A program made the translations under genes and the position numbers. Below, piece by piece: positions 51,628-62,104 of a DNA stretch of 64,000 bases (within the stretch, counting starts at the first letter, position 1; every line of letters starts with the position of its first letter). This stretch comes from Planococcus sp. ISL-110 (GTDB taxonomy: Bacteria > Bacillota > Bacilli > Bacillales_A > Planococcaceae). The notes beneath the pieces are model-generated. The model ran no database searches and was not told the origin of the DNA. It saw nothing but the letters and a program-made list of their open reading frames with translations. The stretch covers positions 20,614 through 84,613 of the forward strand of contig NZ_JAGGPX010000003.1 of NCBI RefSeq assembly GCF_018613575.1, read 5' to 3'.

Positions 51628-51814
51628 TTAGGAATCCCAATCGTGCCGTTTTTGTTGGTGCGCATCGTTTGAACCCGCTGAAAGCAGGTGGGTGACCTCT
51701 TCACCACTTATAACTTCCCGTTAAGGCATGTTAGCCATGGTAAAATGTGATCTCCCGACGACATAATGTTGGGTCAAAATCGAATTGCTTAAAACGAACA
51801 CATCAGGATTCTCT
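51628..51814 (-). ncRNA. ssrS: 6S RNA
   Basis: 6S RNA binds the main RNA polymerase holoenzyme by mimicking an open promoter. The region between tcdA and aspS is where B. subtilis has bsrA. The 5' end reads TCCTGATGTGTT, as in Bacillus 6S-1. GAATCC near the 5' end pairs with GGATTC near the 3' end (51631 area) to close the rod. A strong terminator follows. A TATAGA box lies just upstream (51812-51817). About 185 nt. Ends are approximate. Confidence 0.78.
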
Positions 51815-51856
51815 ATACCCGTATGTTAGCACACCTTTTTTGTTTAAACAAGTCTT

Positions 51857-53641
51857 TTAATCTAATACTTTTTTATTATTCTGAATGTTCAGCGATAAGC
51901 TCAATTCTTCAAGCTGTGCACCGGAAACCGGGCTCGGCGCGTCTGTCAGCAGGTCGCTGGCGCTGGCAGTTTTCGGGAATGCGATGGTATCGCGCAGGTT
52001 GGTGCTGCCCGCAAGCAGCATAACCAGGCGATCCAAACCAAATGCGATCCCGCCATGCGGAGGCGTTCCGTATTCGAAAGCTTCCATCAGGAAACCGAAT
52101 TGCTCATTGGCTTCTTCTTTGCTGAAGCCCAGCACTTCAAACATCTGCTCCTGGATATCACGTCGATAAATACGGGAAGATCCCCCGCCCAGTTCATAGC
52201 CGTTCAAGACAAGGTCATAAGCCTGTGCACGGACGTTCTCCGGCTCAGTGGCCAATTTATCCAGGTCTTCCTCAAATGGCATCGTGAAAGGATGATGTGC
52301 TGCATAATAGCGGCCGTCCTTGTCATCGTACTCGAGCAGCGGCCAGTCAGTGATCCAAAGGAATTTATAAACCGAGTTGTCGATCAGGTCGAGCTCTTTG
52401 CCGAATTTCAAGCGAAGTGCACCAAGTGCATCTGCTACAATAGTCTTTTTATCAGCCACGAACAGCAACAAATCTCCAGTTTCTGCTTCTGCACGTTCGG
52501 TCAAAGCGGTTGCCGCTTCGCCTTCAAAGAATTTGGCGATCGGCCCTTTGACGCCTTCTTCTTCGACTTTCAGCCATGCCAAGCCTTTTGCTCCATAAAC
52601 TGCAGCAAAAGCGCCCAGCGCGTCAATGTCTTTGCGTGAATAATTGGCTGCCTGCCCTTTGATGTTGATCAGTTTTACCTGGCCGCCGTTTTCGATGGCG
52701 CCGGTAAAGACTTTGAACGCCGAATCTTTTACCAGATCCGATACGTTGACCAGTTCCAGGCCAAAGCGCACATCCGGTTTATCCGATCCAAAACGGTCCA
52801 TTGCTTCTGTATAGCCCATGCGTTGGAAAGTCGGCTCGATGTCAATTTTTTTAACATCCTTCATCATCTGAACCATCAGGCGCTCGTTCATCCCGATAAT
52901 GTCTTCCATTGTCTGGAAGCTCATCTCCATATCGATTTGCGTAAATTCCGGCTGGCGGTCTGCGCGAAGGTCTTCGTCGCGGAAGCAGCGGGCAATCTGG
53001 TAATACTTATCAAAGCCTGACACCATCAGCATTTGCTTGAACAGCTGCGGCGACTGGGGCAAAGCGTAGAATTCACCGTCATGGACGCGGCTTGGCACCA
53101 AATAATCGCGTGCGCCTTCAGGTGTCGATTTCGTTAAAATCGGTGTTTCCACTTCAATGAAGCCTTCTTCATCCAAAAAGCGGCGGATCGATTTGGTGAC
53201 GTCTGAACGCATTTTAAATGTTTCGTACATAGCAGGACGGCGCAGGTCCAGGTAACGGTATTTCAAGCGCAAGTCTTCATTGACATCGGTGTTGTCTTCG
53301 ATGGCGAACGGAGGATTTTTCGCTGCATTGATGATGGACGCATGATCCACCTGCACTTCGATTTTCCCGGTTTTCATTGCTGCGTTGATTTGGCCTTCTG
53401 TCCGCTCTACAACAAGCCCGTCGATATGTACTACAAATTCATTGCGAAGCGATTCGCCGATTGCGGCCGCTTCTTTCGAAATTTCAGGGTTGAAGACCAC
53501 TTGGACAATTCCTGAACGGTCACGGATATCGACAAAAATCAAGCCGCCCAAATCCCGGCGTTTTTGTACCCAGCCTTTTAATGTAACACGCTGCCCAGTA
53601 GCTGTTTCGTTGACTTCCCCACAATAATGCGTTCTTGACAT
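51857..53641 (-). CDS. aspS: Aspartyl-tRNA synthetase
   Basis: Class IIb synthetase of the bacterial type, 594 residues. An N-terminal OB anticodon-binding domain ([22 protein letters not shown] area) precedes a catalytic core with motif 2 [16 protein letters not shown], an inserted GAD domain (about 290-420), and motif 3 [13 protein letters not shown]. It lies 2 bp after hisS, with GGAGG before the ATG, and so follows the hisS T-box control. Confidence 0.97.
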   Translation of the reverse strand: MSRTHYCGEVNETATGQRVTLKGWVQKRRDLGGLIFVDIRDRSGIVQVVFNPEISKEAAAIGESLRNEFVVHIDGLVVERTEGQINAAMKTGKIEVQVDHASIINAAKNPPFAIEDNTDVNEDLRLKYRYLDLRRPAMYETFKMRSDVTKSIRRFLDEEGFIEVETPILTKSTPEGARDYLVPSRVHDGEFYALPQSPQLFKQMLMVSGFDKYYQIARCFRDEDLRADRQPEFTQIDMEMSFQTMEDIIGMNERLMVQMMKDVKKIDIEPTFQRMGYTEAMDRFGSDKPDVRFGLELVNVSDLVKDSAFKVFTGAIENGGQVKLINIKGQAANYSRKDIDALGAFAAVYGAKGLAWLKVEEEGVKGPIAKFFEGEAATALTERAEAETGDLLLFVADKKTIVADALGALRLKFGKELDLIDNSVYKFLWITDWPLLEYDDKDGRYYAAHHPFTMPFEEDLDKLATEPENVRAQAYDLVLNGYELGGGSSRIYRRDIQEQMFEVLGFSKEEANEQFGFLMEAFEYGTPPHGGIAFGLDRLVMLLAGSTNLRDTIAFPKTASASDLLTDAPSPVSGAQLEELSLSLNIQNNKKVLD

Positions 53642-53643
53642 AT

Positions 53644-54924
53644 TTATTCCTCCAGTGATTTCTTTTTCAATATGGTTCCAGCGATTTCTTCGAATGCCAT
53701 TTCCTGCTGCTCACCCGTCGCCATTTCCTTCAATGCCACTTTGCCGCTTTCCAGTTCCGTTTCGCCGATGACGATGACAAAGCCGGCACCTTTGCGGTCG
53801 GCAGATTTCATCTGCGCTTTTACTTTACGTCCAGCAAAATCCATGTCCGCTGAAATGCCATTCATGCGCAAGTCGCGTACGACCGAAAACGCTTTTTTCT
53901 TGGTCGTCTCATCCATCGCCACCACGTAAACTTCCAGGTTTTGCGATTGGCCGATTTCCACTTTTTCCATCTCAAGCGCTAACAACAGCCGCTCGATGCT
54001 CATCGCAAAGCCGATCCCTGGAGATTCCGGTCCGCCGAGATCTTCAACGAGGCCGTTATAGCGTCCGCCGCCGGCCAAGGTCGTGATGGCGCCAAAGCCT
54101 TCCGCGTCACTCATGATTTCGAATGCGGTGTGGTTGTAATAATCCAGCCCGCGGACCAGATTCGGGTCGACCACGAAGCTGATGTCCATGCTTGTAAGAT
54201 AGGATTGCACTTCATCAAAATAAGCCTGTGATTCCCCGTTCAAATAATCGGCAAGTGAAGGCGCAGTTGCCATCAGCGGATGGTTGCGGTCCACTTTGCA
54301 ATCCAGGATGCGCAAAGGATTTTTCTCCAGGCGCGTCTGGCAGTCGCCGCAGAATTCATTGATGCTCGGCTCGAAGTGCTTGACCAACGCTTCTTTGTGC
54401 GCCACACGGCTTTCCGTGTCGCCCAGCGAGTTGATGACCAAACGCAATTGCTTGAGGCCGACAGAGCGGTACAGCTCCATCGCCAATGAAATCACTTCCG
54501 CGTCGATGGCTGGATCTTTGGAACCGATCGCTTCGACACCGAATTGCACAAATTGGCGCATGCGGCCCGCCTGGGGACGTTCATAGCGGAACATCGGGCC
54601 CGTATAGAATAATTTCACCGGCTGGTCCGGCATGCCGAATAATTTATTTTCCACGTAGGAACGGACAACAGAAGCTGTGCCTTCAGGGCGCAAAGTCAGC
54701 GAACGGTCGCCGCGGTCCTGGAATGTATACATTTCCTTTTGGACGATATCGGTCGTGTCACCGACACCACGCTGGAATAATTCCGTGTGTTCGAAAATCG
54801 GTGTGCGGATTTCCTTGTATTGGTAGAGCCTGCACAACTCATTGATCTTTTGTTCGACTTCCTGCCATTTGGCGGATTGGTCAGGCAGCACATCATAAGT
54901 GCCGCGTGGTGCTTGAATGTTCAT
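53644..54924 (-). CDS. hisS: Histidyl-tRNA synthetase
   Basis: Class II synthetase of 426 residues. Motif 2 [13 protein letters not shown], histidine motifs [13 protein letters not shown] and [14 protein letters not shown], and a C-terminal anticodon-binding domain (about 330-426) are visible. AAAGGAG precedes the ATG by about 9 bases. The upstream T-box leader ties expression to uncharged tRNA-His. Confidence 0.97.
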   Translation of the reverse strand: MNIQAPRGTYDVLPDQSAKWQEVEQKINELCRLYQYKEIRTPIFEHTELFQRGVGDTTDIVQKEMYTFQDRGDRSLTLRPEGTASVVRSYVENKLFGMPDQPVKLFYTGPMFRYERPQAGRMRQFVQFGVEAIGSKDPAIDAEVISLAMELYRSVGLKQLRLVINSLGDTESRVAHKEALVKHFEPSINEFCGDCQTRLEKNPLRILDCKVDRNHPLMATAPSLADYLNGESQAYFDEVQSYLTSMDISFVVDPNLVRGLDYYNHTAFEIMSDAEGFGAITTLAGGGRYNGLVEDLGGPESPGIGFAMSIERLLLALEMEKVEIGQSQNLEVYVVAMDETTKKKAFSVVRDLRMNGISADMDFAGRKVKAQMKSADRKGAGFVIVIGETELESGKVALKEMATGEQQEMAFEEIAGTILKKKSLEE

Positions 54925-54952
54925 AATCTCTCTACTCCTTTATTTTTCCATA

Positions 54953-55230
54953 TAAAAAAGCTCCCGCCCCTTGCTTTACGCAAGGGACGAGAGCTTGTAT
55001 AAGCTTCCGCGGTTCCACCCTAGTTGATGCAAAAAGATGCATCCTCTCATTCCGGGTAACGGCCGGTTCCGTCTCTTCCTAATAAGCGGCAAGCGCTTTT
55101 CAGAAAAAAGCCTCGAAAGTGTTATTCGTCGCAGTTGTCTGCAGGAAAGTTTACAGCCCGAGACTTTCCCTCTCTTTTCAGCCAAATCATGCAATTACTT
55201 TCTTCGTCGTCAGCAAATATATAAGTATAA
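54953..55230 (-). promoter_or_regulatory. T-box leader of hisS-aspS
   Basis: T-box sequence AGGGTGGAACCGCGG at 55007-55024 on the minus strand, followed by a terminator made of GCTCTCGTCCCTTGC and GCAAGGGGCGGGAGC with T run (54956-54995). CAC at 55119-55121 is a candidate histidine specifier. Stem I occupies the upstream part. Confidence 0.93.
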
Positions 55231-55237
55231 TAAACCA

Positions 55238-55266
55238 ATCTTAATAACTCCCCGATGGCTTGTCAA
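55238..55266 (-). promoter_or_regulatory. hisS promoter
   Basis: Minus strand TTGACA (55261-55266), 17 bases, TAAGAT (55238-55243), at the start of the T-box leader. Confidence 0.8.
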
Positions 55267-55271
55267 CCTTT

Positions 55272-55300
55272 TTGACACAAGCCGCCCTTTTTTTGATACT
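55272..55300 (+). promoter_or_regulatory. yrvJ promoter
   Basis: Plus strand TTGACA (55272-55277), 17 bases, GATACT (55295-55300). Its -35 lies 5 bp from the divergent hisS -35, together forming an inverted TGTCAA..TTGACA. Confidence 0.72.
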
Positions 55301-55332
55301 ATTGAATAGAAATTGTTTTAAGGGGGAATGGC

Positions 55333-56904
55333 ATGAAACGCAAAGGATCCATCGCACTTATTTTATTCTTTTTATTTATAGCTGGCAGCTTGCCGCTGCT
55401 CGATAAAGACCATGTACAGGCCGATACCGGCACCGTCGAAATTTCTGGGACCACGATCAATATCAGGTCCGGTCCGGGGTTGTCATACAGTGTGACAGGC
55501 GATTTAGAGCAAGGGCAGGCCGCTTCCGTCATTTCAAAACAAGGCGATTGGCTGGAAATCCGTGTCGATAACCAAGAAGGCTGGATCGCTTCATGGCTGA
55601 CAACAGCTACCGATGCAGACCAAACGGCATCCGGACAAACGGCCGTATCTTCGGTCAATGGCTTGAATGTCCGTGCCCAAGCTGATTTATCGGCTGCTGT
55701 GCTGACCAAAATGAATGCCGGCGAAGAGGCTGAAGTGATCAGCACAACTGGTGAATGGATTGAAATCAGCTTCCGCAATACGCGCGGATTTGTCTCAAAG
55801 CAATACATAAGCCTAGCTGAAGGAACGGCTGACTCCGAACAATCGGCTGACAAAACAGAGCCCTCACAGAAGAAAGACGCAATTTCAAAAGTCTCTTCTT
55901 TCGAAGTTGCTGTCAGCGCATTGAATGTCCGTTCAAAACCCGACCTCAGCTCGAAGATCCAGCAGAAGGTCAATCAAGGACAGGTCTTCCCTGTCGTTTC
56001 CATGACAGGCAATTGGGTGGAAATCAAATTGGCTGAAGACAAAAATGGCTGGGTTTATGCTTTCCACGGCCAATTATCCGACCAGACGGCAGAAACTGTA
56101 GAGAGCGATGCAAAAGAGTCCGTTACCATCCTGACTGATGGAACCAATCTCCGGACCGAAGCTTCAACCGCTTCTGAAGTTGCCAGCCGAGCTGATGCCG
56201 GAGACAAACTGGCTGTGACCGGCAAGCAAAACGAATGGTATCAAGTATCCTTGCCGGATGGGCAAACTGCTTTTGTAGCTGAATGGGTCGTATCTTCAAA
56301 CGACGCAGCTGGCGAAAAAGAACAGACCGATTTGCCTGAACGCAAAAAAGGCACTTTGAACGGCATCACCATCGTCCTCGATCCGGGGCATGGCGGCAAT
56401 GACGGCGGTACAGTCGGCGCCCGCAAAACAAAAGAAAAAGATTTGACCTTAAAAACGGCAGAAATTCTGTCCCACCATTTGAAAGCGGCAGGAGCTGAAG
56501 TCGTCACGACAAGGCAATCCGACACGTATGTCGATCTCCGCAAACGGGTCAGCGAAAGCCAACAGGCTGGAGCTGATGCTTTTATCAGCATCCACTATGA
56601 TGCCACCGACGACAGCAGCGTGTCCGGATTCACATCTTATTACCAGCACGATTTCCAAAAAGAATTGGCCGAATACCTAAACTCCGGCCTTGGCGGCAAA
56701 CTAAGCTTGCGTGACCGCGGCGTCCAGCACGGCAATTACCTGGTGCTCCGCGAAAACCAGCTGCCGGCCGTTCTCGTCGAGCTTGGCTTCCTCAGCAACT
56801 TCAACGAAGAACGCGTCCTGACCACCAATCAATTCCGCGAACAGGCGGCGCTCGGCCTCTACACCGGCATCATCAATTATTTCGATGCCCAATTAGCCCA
56901 ATAA
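55333..56904 (+). CDS. N-acetylmuramoyl-L-alanine amidase with SH3b repeats (YrvJ type)
   Basis: A secreted cell-wall hydrolase of 523 residues. The signal peptide (hydrophobic core about 6-22, likely cleavage after QA-D near 30) is followed by four SH3b wall-binding repeats (about 33-92, 103-160, 190-250, 265-325; each with a LNVR- or INIRS-like start) and a C-terminal Amidase_3 domain (about 345-520). Zinc ligands are likely in DPGHGG, in the following Glu region, and in SIHYDA; the catalytic Glu is in LVELGFLSN. It lies between hisS and dtd as yrvJ does. Confidence 0.93.
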   Translation: MKRKGSIALILFFLFIAGSLPLLDKDHVQADTGTVEISGTTINIRSGPGLSYSVTGDLEQGQAASVISKQGDWLEIRVDNQEGWIASWLTTATDADQTASGQTAVSSVNGLNVRAQADLSAAVLTKMNAGEEAEVISTTGEWIEISFRNTRGFVSKQYISLAEGTADSEQSADKTEPSQKKDAISKVSSFEVAVSALNVRSKPDLSSKIQQKVNQGQVFPVVSMTGNWVEIKLAEDKNGWVYAFHGQLSDQTAETVESDAKESVTILTDGTNLRTEASTASEVASRADAGDKLAVTGKQNEWYQVSLPDGQTAFVAEWVVSSNDAAGEKEQTDLPERKKGTLNGITIVLDPGHGGNDGGTVGARKTKEKDLTLKTAEILSHHLKAAGAEVVTTRQSDTYVDLRKRVSESQQAGADAFISIHYDATDDSSVSGFTSYYQHDFQKELAEYLNSGLGGKLSLRDRGVQHGNYLVLRENQLPAVLVELGFLSNFNEERVLTTNQFREQAALGLYTGIINYFDAQLAQ

Positions 56905-56941
56905 AAAAAGCACGGAGAAAATTTTCTCTGTGCTTTTTTGT
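56903..56941 (+). terminator. Terminator of yrvJ
   Basis: Stem AAAAGCACGGAGAAAA/TTTTCTCTGTGCTTTT with T run, overlapping the stop codon region. Confidence 0.92.
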
Positions 56942-57028
56942 GCGTATTTTTGGTTTTCGTGCGTATCTTCTGCTGAACGTGCGTATTTTTAAAAAAACGT
57001 GCATATCCCCGGCCACCAAAGTGCGTAT
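56940..57028. repeat. Five-copy GTGCGTAT array, about 20-bp period
   Basis: GTGCGTAT (one copy GTGCATAT) starts at 56940, 56959, 56979, 56999 and 57021, so spacings are 19, 20, 20 and 22 bp, about two helical turns. The bases between copies vary. It lies between the yrvJ and dtd terminators and no gene covers it. Confidence 0.75.
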
Positions 57029-57056
57029 CGCGCAGGAAGTGTGAATAAGCCGGACA

Positions 57057-57095
57057 AACCAAAAAGAAGCACAGGCTAAATCGCCTGTACTTCTC
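57057..57095 (-). terminator. Terminator of the relA-dtd operon
   Basis: Minus-strand stem GAAGTACAGGC/GCCTGTGCTTC followed by TTTTTGG, about 135 bp after dtd. Confidence 0.75.
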
Positions 57096-57170
57096 AAAAT
57101 TCATCTTATTTGATGCTGCAAAACTATTTTTCCTTAGCTAACAGATGCAATACACTTAGAAAAATAAGCG

Positions 57171-57202
57171 TAAGGCGGCTGCTCCCGAGGAAGTCGCCGC
57201 TT
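57171..57202. repeat. Short solo-arm form of the hairpin repeat
   Basis: AAGGCGGCTGCTCCCGAGG and GTCGCCGCTT pair through GCGGC/GCCGC. It resembles the left arm of copies 2 and 4 closed on itself, without the interior. It lies 25 bp after dtd. Confidence 0.45.
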
Positions 57203-57226
57203 GAAGCGAATTCTTCAGCCTTGAAC

Positions 57227-57667
57227 CTATTTAGACTCCACCAGGATCGTCACCGGGCCGTCATTGACCAGCTGGACGTCCATCATGGCGCCGAAGATGC
57301 CGGTTTCCACAACCAGTCCATGACCTCGCAGCGCGTCGTTAAAGGCCTGCCAAAGCGGTTCAGCCGTTTCCGGCCGGGCCGCCGAGATAAAACTTGGCCG
57401 GCGCCCTTTTTTGACGTCGCCGTACAGCGTAAACTGGGAGATCGACAGGACCTCGCCGCCGTTGTCGAGAATCGACCGGTTCATCTTGCCTTCTTCGTCT
57501 TCGAACAGGCGAAGCTGTGCAATCTTGCCGGCCAAATAATCGGCGTCTTTTTCTGTATCTTCATGGGTGATGCCGACAAGCAGCACATAGCCGGAGCTTA
57601 TGGCGCCGGTGATGGCGCCGCCGACTGTCACCGATGCTCTTTTGGATCGTTGCAAAACTACTCTCAT
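57227..57667 (-). CDS. dtd: D-aminoacyl-tRNA deacylase
   Basis: Removes D-amino acids and glycine mischarged on tRNA. The cross-subunit motifs SQFTLYGD and NDGPVTI are visible. 146 residues, normal length. It lies 9 bp after relA as in most Bacilli. Confidence 0.96.
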   Translation of the reverse strand: MRVVLQRSKRASVTVGGAITGAISSGYVLLVGITHEDTEKDADYLAGKIAQLRLFEDEEGKMNRSILDNGGEVLSISQFTLYGDVKKGRRPSFISAARPETAEPLWQAFNDALRGHGLVVETGIFGAMMDVQLVNDGPVTILVESK

Positions 57668-57676
57668 GCTGCCTCC

Positions 57677-59869
57677 TTAATTCGTCACACGCTGGACCGA
57701 ATAGACATCTGAAATCGATTTGATCCGTTCGACAACACGGTTCAAGTGTGAGATGTGCGGGATCATAATGGACAGATTGATGGTTGCGATCTTGTCTTTA
57801 TCCGCACGGCCGCTCACTGCGGTAATGGTGGTTTTCGTTTCGCTGACCATGTGCATCACTTCATTGATCAAACCGGTGCGGTCGTATGCCTGCACTTCGA
57901 TATCGATCTGGTACGACTTGTTATCAGGCGAACCTTCGTTTTCCCATTCGACCGGGATCAACCGGTCATTTTCCTCGGAGTGGATATTCGGGCAATCGGT
58001 GCGATGGACCGAAACCCCACGCCCTTTTGTAATAAATCCGATGATGTTGTCGCCTGGTACCGGGTTGCAGCATTTCGACAGACGAATCATCATATTGTCG
58101 ATGCCTCTGACGATGACACCTGATTCGGTTTGCTTTTTCGGCACATTGGACTTCATTTCAACGGTGATTTTTTCAAGTGCTTCTTCTTGCTCGCGCTTTT
58201 TGCGCATCTTTTCAGCCAGGCGATTGACGACCTGCTGGGCAGTGATGCCGGTAAAGCCGACGGCCGCATACATATCATCTTCGCCTGCAAAATTGAACTT
58301 TTCACAGACGCGCTTGATGTTTTCGTTCGTCAACACTTCTTTAATCGGGAAGTCCTGGGACTTGATCTCTTTTTCGATCATGTCCCGCCCTTTTTGGACA
58401 TTGTCTTCACGCAATTGCTTTTTGAAGAATTGCTTGATTTTGTTTTTGGTCTGAGTCGACTTGGCGATTTTCAGCCAATCACGGCTTGGTCCGAATGACT
58501 GCTTGGACGTCAGGATTTCCACAATGTCACCCGTATGCAACTCCGTATCGAGCGGTGCCATCTTGCCGTTTATTTTGGCGCCGATGGTTTTATTGCCGAT
58601 TTCCGAATGGACACGGTAAGCGAAATCGATTGGGCAGGAGCCTGCCGGCATTTCGATGACGTCGCCTTTTGGTGAAAAGACGTAGACCATATCAGAAAAC
58701 AGATCGTATTTTAAAGACTCCATAAACTCCTCGGCATTGTCGGATTCGTTTTGGAAATCCAGGATTTCACGGAACCAGGACAGGCGTGAATCGACCGAGC
58801 TTTTTGGCTTGTCGATGGTTTTGCCTTCTTTATACGCCCAATGCGCCGCCACTCCGTATTCGGCGATGCGGTGCATTTCTTCCGTGCGGATCTGCACTTC
58901 GAGCGGATCGCCTTGCGGACCGATTACGGTCGTATGAAGCGATTGATACAGGTTCTGTTTCGGCATGGCGATATAATCCTTGAAACGGCCCGGCATCGGC
59001 TTCCATGTGGAATGGATGATGCCAAGTACCGCGTAGCAATCCTTGATGCTTTCTACGGTAATGCGCACTGCCAATAAATCATAGATTTCGTTGAACTGCT
59101 TGTTTTGTACCGCCATTTTCCGGTAAATACTGTAAATGTGTTTTGGGCGGCCGAAAAGATCCGCCTTGATGTCGACTTCGTCGAGCTGTGTGCGGATCTC
59201 ACTCATGACATTATTCAAATACTCTTCCCGTTCGGTCCGTTTCTTTTTCATCAAATTGACGATCCGGTAATACTGCTGCGGGTTCAAATAACGCAAGGCT
59301 GTATCTTCCAGTTCCCATTTGATGGTATTGATTCCAAGCCGGTGCGCAATCGGGGCAAAGATCTCCAGCGTCTCATTGGCTTTGATGCGCTGCTTTTCAA
59401 CGGTCTGGTATTTCAAGGTCCGGAGATTGTGCAGACGGTCAGCCAGTTTGATCAGAATGACACGGATGTCCTGTGCCATCGCCACAAACATTTTGCGGTG
59501 ATTTTCCGCCTGCTGCTCTTCTTTAGACAAATACTTGATCTTGCTCAATTTGGTCACGCCGTCGACCAGCATGGCAACTTCCTCGTCGAAATCACGGACG
59601 ATGTCTTCGCGGCTGACTTCTGTATCTTCTACCACATCATGCAAAAAGCCCGCTGCCACAGTGGCTGGATCCATCTGCAATTCTGCAAGGATCCCGGCCA
59701 CCTGCACCGGATGGACGATATACGGTTCCCCCGATTTCCGGAATTGTCCCATGTGGGCATCGTACGCCACCTGATACGCCTTTTTAATCGTTTTCACATG
59801 ATCGGCATTCATATAAGACGCAACCATTTCGAATACATCTTCAGCTGTTCTCACTTGATCTTTAGCCAT
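57677..59869 (-). CDS. relA: Bifunctional (p)ppGpp synthetase/hydrolase RelA (Rel)
   Basis: Long RelA/SpoT homologue controlling the stringent response. An HD hydrolase domain ([21 protein letters not shown]; about 25-180), a synthetase domain (about 230-350, with the RSK-type region [12 protein letters not shown]), TGS (about 390-455), helical and zinc-finger parts (CCNPVPGD), and a C-terminal ACT domain (about 655-730) are present. Because the HD motif is intact it should make and degrade (p)ppGpp. The ATG at 59869 has AAGGTGG upstream, giving 730 residues. Confidence 0.97.
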   Translation of the reverse strand: MAKDQVRTAEDVFEMVASYMNADHVKTIKKAYQVAYDAHMGQFRKSGEPYIVHPVQVAGILAELQMDPATVAAGFLHDVVEDTEVSREDIVRDFDEEVAMLVDGVTKLSKIKYLSKEEQQAENHRKMFVAMAQDIRVILIKLADRLHNLRTLKYQTVEKQRIKANETLEIFAPIAHRLGINTIKWELEDTALRYLNPQQYYRIVNLMKKKRTEREEYLNNVMSEIRTQLDEVDIKADLFGRPKHIYSIYRKMAVQNKQFNEIYDLLAVRITVESIKDCYAVLGIIHSTWKPMPGRFKDYIAMPKQNLYQSLHTTVIGPQGDPLEVQIRTEEMHRIAEYGVAAHWAYKEGKTIDKPKSSVDSRLSWFREILDFQNESDNAEEFMESLKYDLFSDMVYVFSPKGDVIEMPAGSCPIDFAYRVHSEIGNKTIGAKINGKMAPLDTELHTGDIVEILTSKQSFGPSRDWLKIAKSTQTKNKIKQFFKKQLREDNVQKGRDMIEKEIKSQDFPIKEVLTNENIKRVCEKFNFAGEDDMYAAVGFTGITAQQVVNRLAEKMRKKREQEEALEKITVEMKSNVPKKQTESGVIVRGIDNMMIRLSKCCNPVPGDNIIGFITKGRGVSVHRTDCPNIHSEENDRLIPVEWENEGSPDNKSYQIDIEVQAYDRTGLINEVMHMVSETKTTITAVSGRADKDKIATINLSIMIPHISHLNRVVERIKSISDVYSVQRVTN

Positions 59870-59917
59870 AATTGCCCACCTTGCTTTAAATTTTTCCAAA
59901 AGTATATCTTTCTATTA

Positions 59918-59957
59918 TAAAAAACAAAGGGGCTAAATGTAAAGCTTTGTTAGCCCT
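59918..59957 (-). terminator. Terminator of the beta-helix/DJ-1 cassette
   Basis: Stem GGGCTAA/TTAGCCC (59950-59956 with 59930-59936) then CTTTGTTTTTT on the minus strand. The left arm contains the stop codon of the DJ-1-like gene. It separates this cassette from relA. Confidence 0.8.
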
Positions 59958-60474
59958 TCTCCATCACTTTAATAAATTCCCGGAGATAATCCGGCAAATC
60001 CGGTGGACGGCGGCTCGATACCAAGTGGCCATCGACCACTACAGGCTCATCCAGCCACTCCGCACCGGCATTGATCATATCGTCTTTTATGCCCGGCGTA
60101 CTGGTGACTTTTCGGCCATTTAAAATATTGGCGGAAACGAGCACCCAACCGGCGTGGCAGATTTGGCCAATGGGTTTTTTCTGGTCATCCATATGGCAAA
60201 CCAGCTCCAGAACTTCGGGGAATCGGCGGATTTTGTCGGGTGCCCACCCTCCAGGAACGAGAATTGCATCATATTCCTTGGCGAGTGCTTCCCCGTAGGA
60301 CAAATTAGAAGTCGCGGGAACGCCATATTTGCCGATGTAATCGACGCCTGCCTCTTCTCCTGCAATGTCTACTTCAGCCCCTTCTTCACGCAACCTTAAA
60401 ATGGGATACCACAGTTCCAGATCCTCGAATTCATGGTGAACATAACTCAGCACCTTTTTTCCAGTCAATCTCAT
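59950..60474 (-). CDS. DJ-1/PfpI family protein
   Basis: A 174-residue class I glutamine amidotransferase-like protein. The nucleophile cysteine is in GQICHAGW, with a Glu in the N-terminal FEDLELWYP segment and VPGGWAPD before it. Members are PfpI-type proteases, glyoxalases or deglycases; the exact activity cannot be told. It lies 23 bp after the beta-helix gene, and GGAGG precedes the ATG. It is not part of the usual relA-apt neighbourhood. Confidence 0.9.
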   Translation of the reverse strand: MRLTGKKVLSYVHHEFEDLELWYPILRLREEGAEVDIAGEEAGVDYIGKYGVPATSNLSYGEALAKEYDAILVPGGWAPDKIRRFPEVLELVCHMDDQKKPIGQICHAGWVLVSANILNGRKVTSTPGIKDDMINAGAEWLDEPVVVDGHLVSSRRPPDLPDYLREFIKVMEKG

Positions 60475-60497
60475 TTTATTGCCTCCTTTTTATACTT

Positions 60498-62051
60498 TTA
60501 AAGCAGATGGGCGCTTCGCTTTCTGATACCTTCCAGATAGACCAGCTCGCTGCCTTTTCCGACAGCGACAGCCTGTTCGGCCGAGCCGATGCTGACCAGG
60601 TTTTGCACCCGGACATTGCGGGCGCTTTGCTCGCCGCCAGCAATCGATACGTCAGCTCCTGCCGTCGTAAAATCACGGATGACCCCGTTGGTCAGGGAAA
60701 CACAGCCGGCCCGGTACTGAATGGCGGCAGCAGGCTGCTGCTTGTAATCATAGTCCGGATTGCCCACAAACAAAAACCGGTTGATGGCGACGTTGCGGTA
60801 GCCGGACACCACCAGACAGCGAGGCGTGGAACCTTCGTATAAGGGAGTTTCGATGGGTTCAATCGATACGAGGCGCTGCGCCCGGATATTGAACGCCGAC
60901 CGTGATTCCGGATCGTCTTTTTTATGATGGCCAATATGGCGGAAATTAAACGAACGGTTGTCATGGACCGATAAATGCCCCGAGATATGGATACCTGATG
61001 CTGCCGAGGAATTGGCATGCGCTTTGATCTCGATGCCGCCAAAACAGCGGGTGCTCGAATTGTTGACGAGCCAGACATGGCGGGATCCGTCATCCACCTC
61101 AAAGCCGTTGGAATTGGAAAAGCCCTTGTCGTGCGCCCGTCCGCTCGGATCGCTGAAATGCGAATTGGAGACAAAAATATAGTCGCTGTGATGCGTCGTC
61201 AGTCCATCATCACCGAAACCCGAGCCGCTGACGCCATCGAGCCAGACAAAGCGGCTGCCGCCTTTACCACGCTGGCCATCTCCGGAGTAATTATAGAGAG
61301 GCCCGGTGATGTCGAAGCAATGAAGCCCTGGATTGAGCGCCTCCACGTCTTTGACCCAGCCGTAGGTGACGTGTGCGTAGGTCAGACAGCTGGAATGGTT
61401 GCCGCCTGCGCTGGTGTTTTCGGTATCCCCAAGGCGTTCGACATGCCAGTCCAAGGTCAGCCCTTCCACGGAAATATTGCGGTTGCCGGACAAGTAATTG
61501 CTGTTGGTCAACAGACGGGCCTTCCGCGGCGCTTTTGCTTGCAGCTTTAATACGGTCCGCCCTTTGCCTGCACCGACCAGCCGCGTCCACGAAGGGAGCC
61601 GCAAACCGTCCACCAAATAGACGCCCGCCGGCACCTTGACTTCCACCCCCCCTTTGCCGAACGCTTTTTTAAAAGCTGCCGTGCAATCGGTTTCCCCGTC
61701 ACCCACAGCACCGTAATCCCGGACATTGACGCGGCGCTGGATGGTCGATTCGAGTTTTCGGTATTCGGCGTCCAGCCGCTCTTTCCAAGCCGGAAACAGC
61801 TGCCGTCCGGCTACTCGCGTTTCAAAACTGTGTTCATCTTCCGGGGAAAATTCTTCTGCGAATAATGACCATAGCCGTTCAGTGAAGTTCTTTTTCCGCT
61901 TCGCGTGCTTGCTGACTGCAAAGTCTTTTTTGATGGCGGTGAAGAATTGTTCGGTCTCACGGGTGATTTTTTCAAGAGGTGTGCGATCGTCCAGGCATTG
62001 GTCAATCCATGCAGCATTTCTGCGGGGGTCGTGCTCTTTTTCCAGCTTCAA
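60498..62051 (-). CDS. Right-handed beta-helix protein (pectate lyase superfamily fold)
   Basis: A 517-residue protein. The N-terminal 110 residues are charged and helical. Then VNVRDYGAVGDGETDCTAAF marks the start of a Pectate_lyase_3-type beta-helix, followed by many short beta repeats (for example FVWLDGVSGSGFGDDGLTTH, HVWLVNNSSTRCFGG). No signal peptide or membrane segment is visible, unusual for a polysaccharide lyase. A perfect GGAGGTGATT lies 5-8 bases before TTG at 62051, taken as start. Substrate unknown; phage tail-spike ancestry is possible. Confidence 0.82.
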   Translation of the reverse strand: MKLEKEHDPRRNAAWIDQCLDDRTPLEKITRETEQFFTAIKKDFAVSKHAKRKKNFTERLWSLFAEEFSPEDEHSFETRVAGRQLFPAWKERLDAEYRKLESTIQRRVNVRDYGAVGDGETDCTAAFKKAFGKGGVEVKVPAGVYLVDGLRLPSWTRLVGAGKGRTVLKLQAKAPRKARLLTNSNYLSGNRNISVEGLTLDWHVERLGDTENTSAGGNHSSCLTYAHVTYGWVKDVEALNPGLHCFDITGPLYNYSGDGQRGKGGSRFVWLDGVSGSGFGDDGLTTHHSDYIFVSNSHFSDPSGRAHDKGFSNSNGFEVDDGSRHVWLVNNSSTRCFGGIEIKAHANSSAASGIHISGHLSVHDNRSFNFRHIGHHKKDDPESRSAFNIRAQRLVSIEPIETPLYEGSTPRCLVVSGYRNVAINRFLFVGNPDYDYKQQPAAAIQYRAGCVSLTNGVIRDFTTAGADVSIAGGEQSARNVRVQNLVSIGSAEQAVAVGKGSELVYLEGIRKRSAHLL

Positions 62052-62104
62052 CTTCCAATCACCTCCATTCAAAGTCATTACTGTGTCCATACCCTTGATG
62101 CTAG

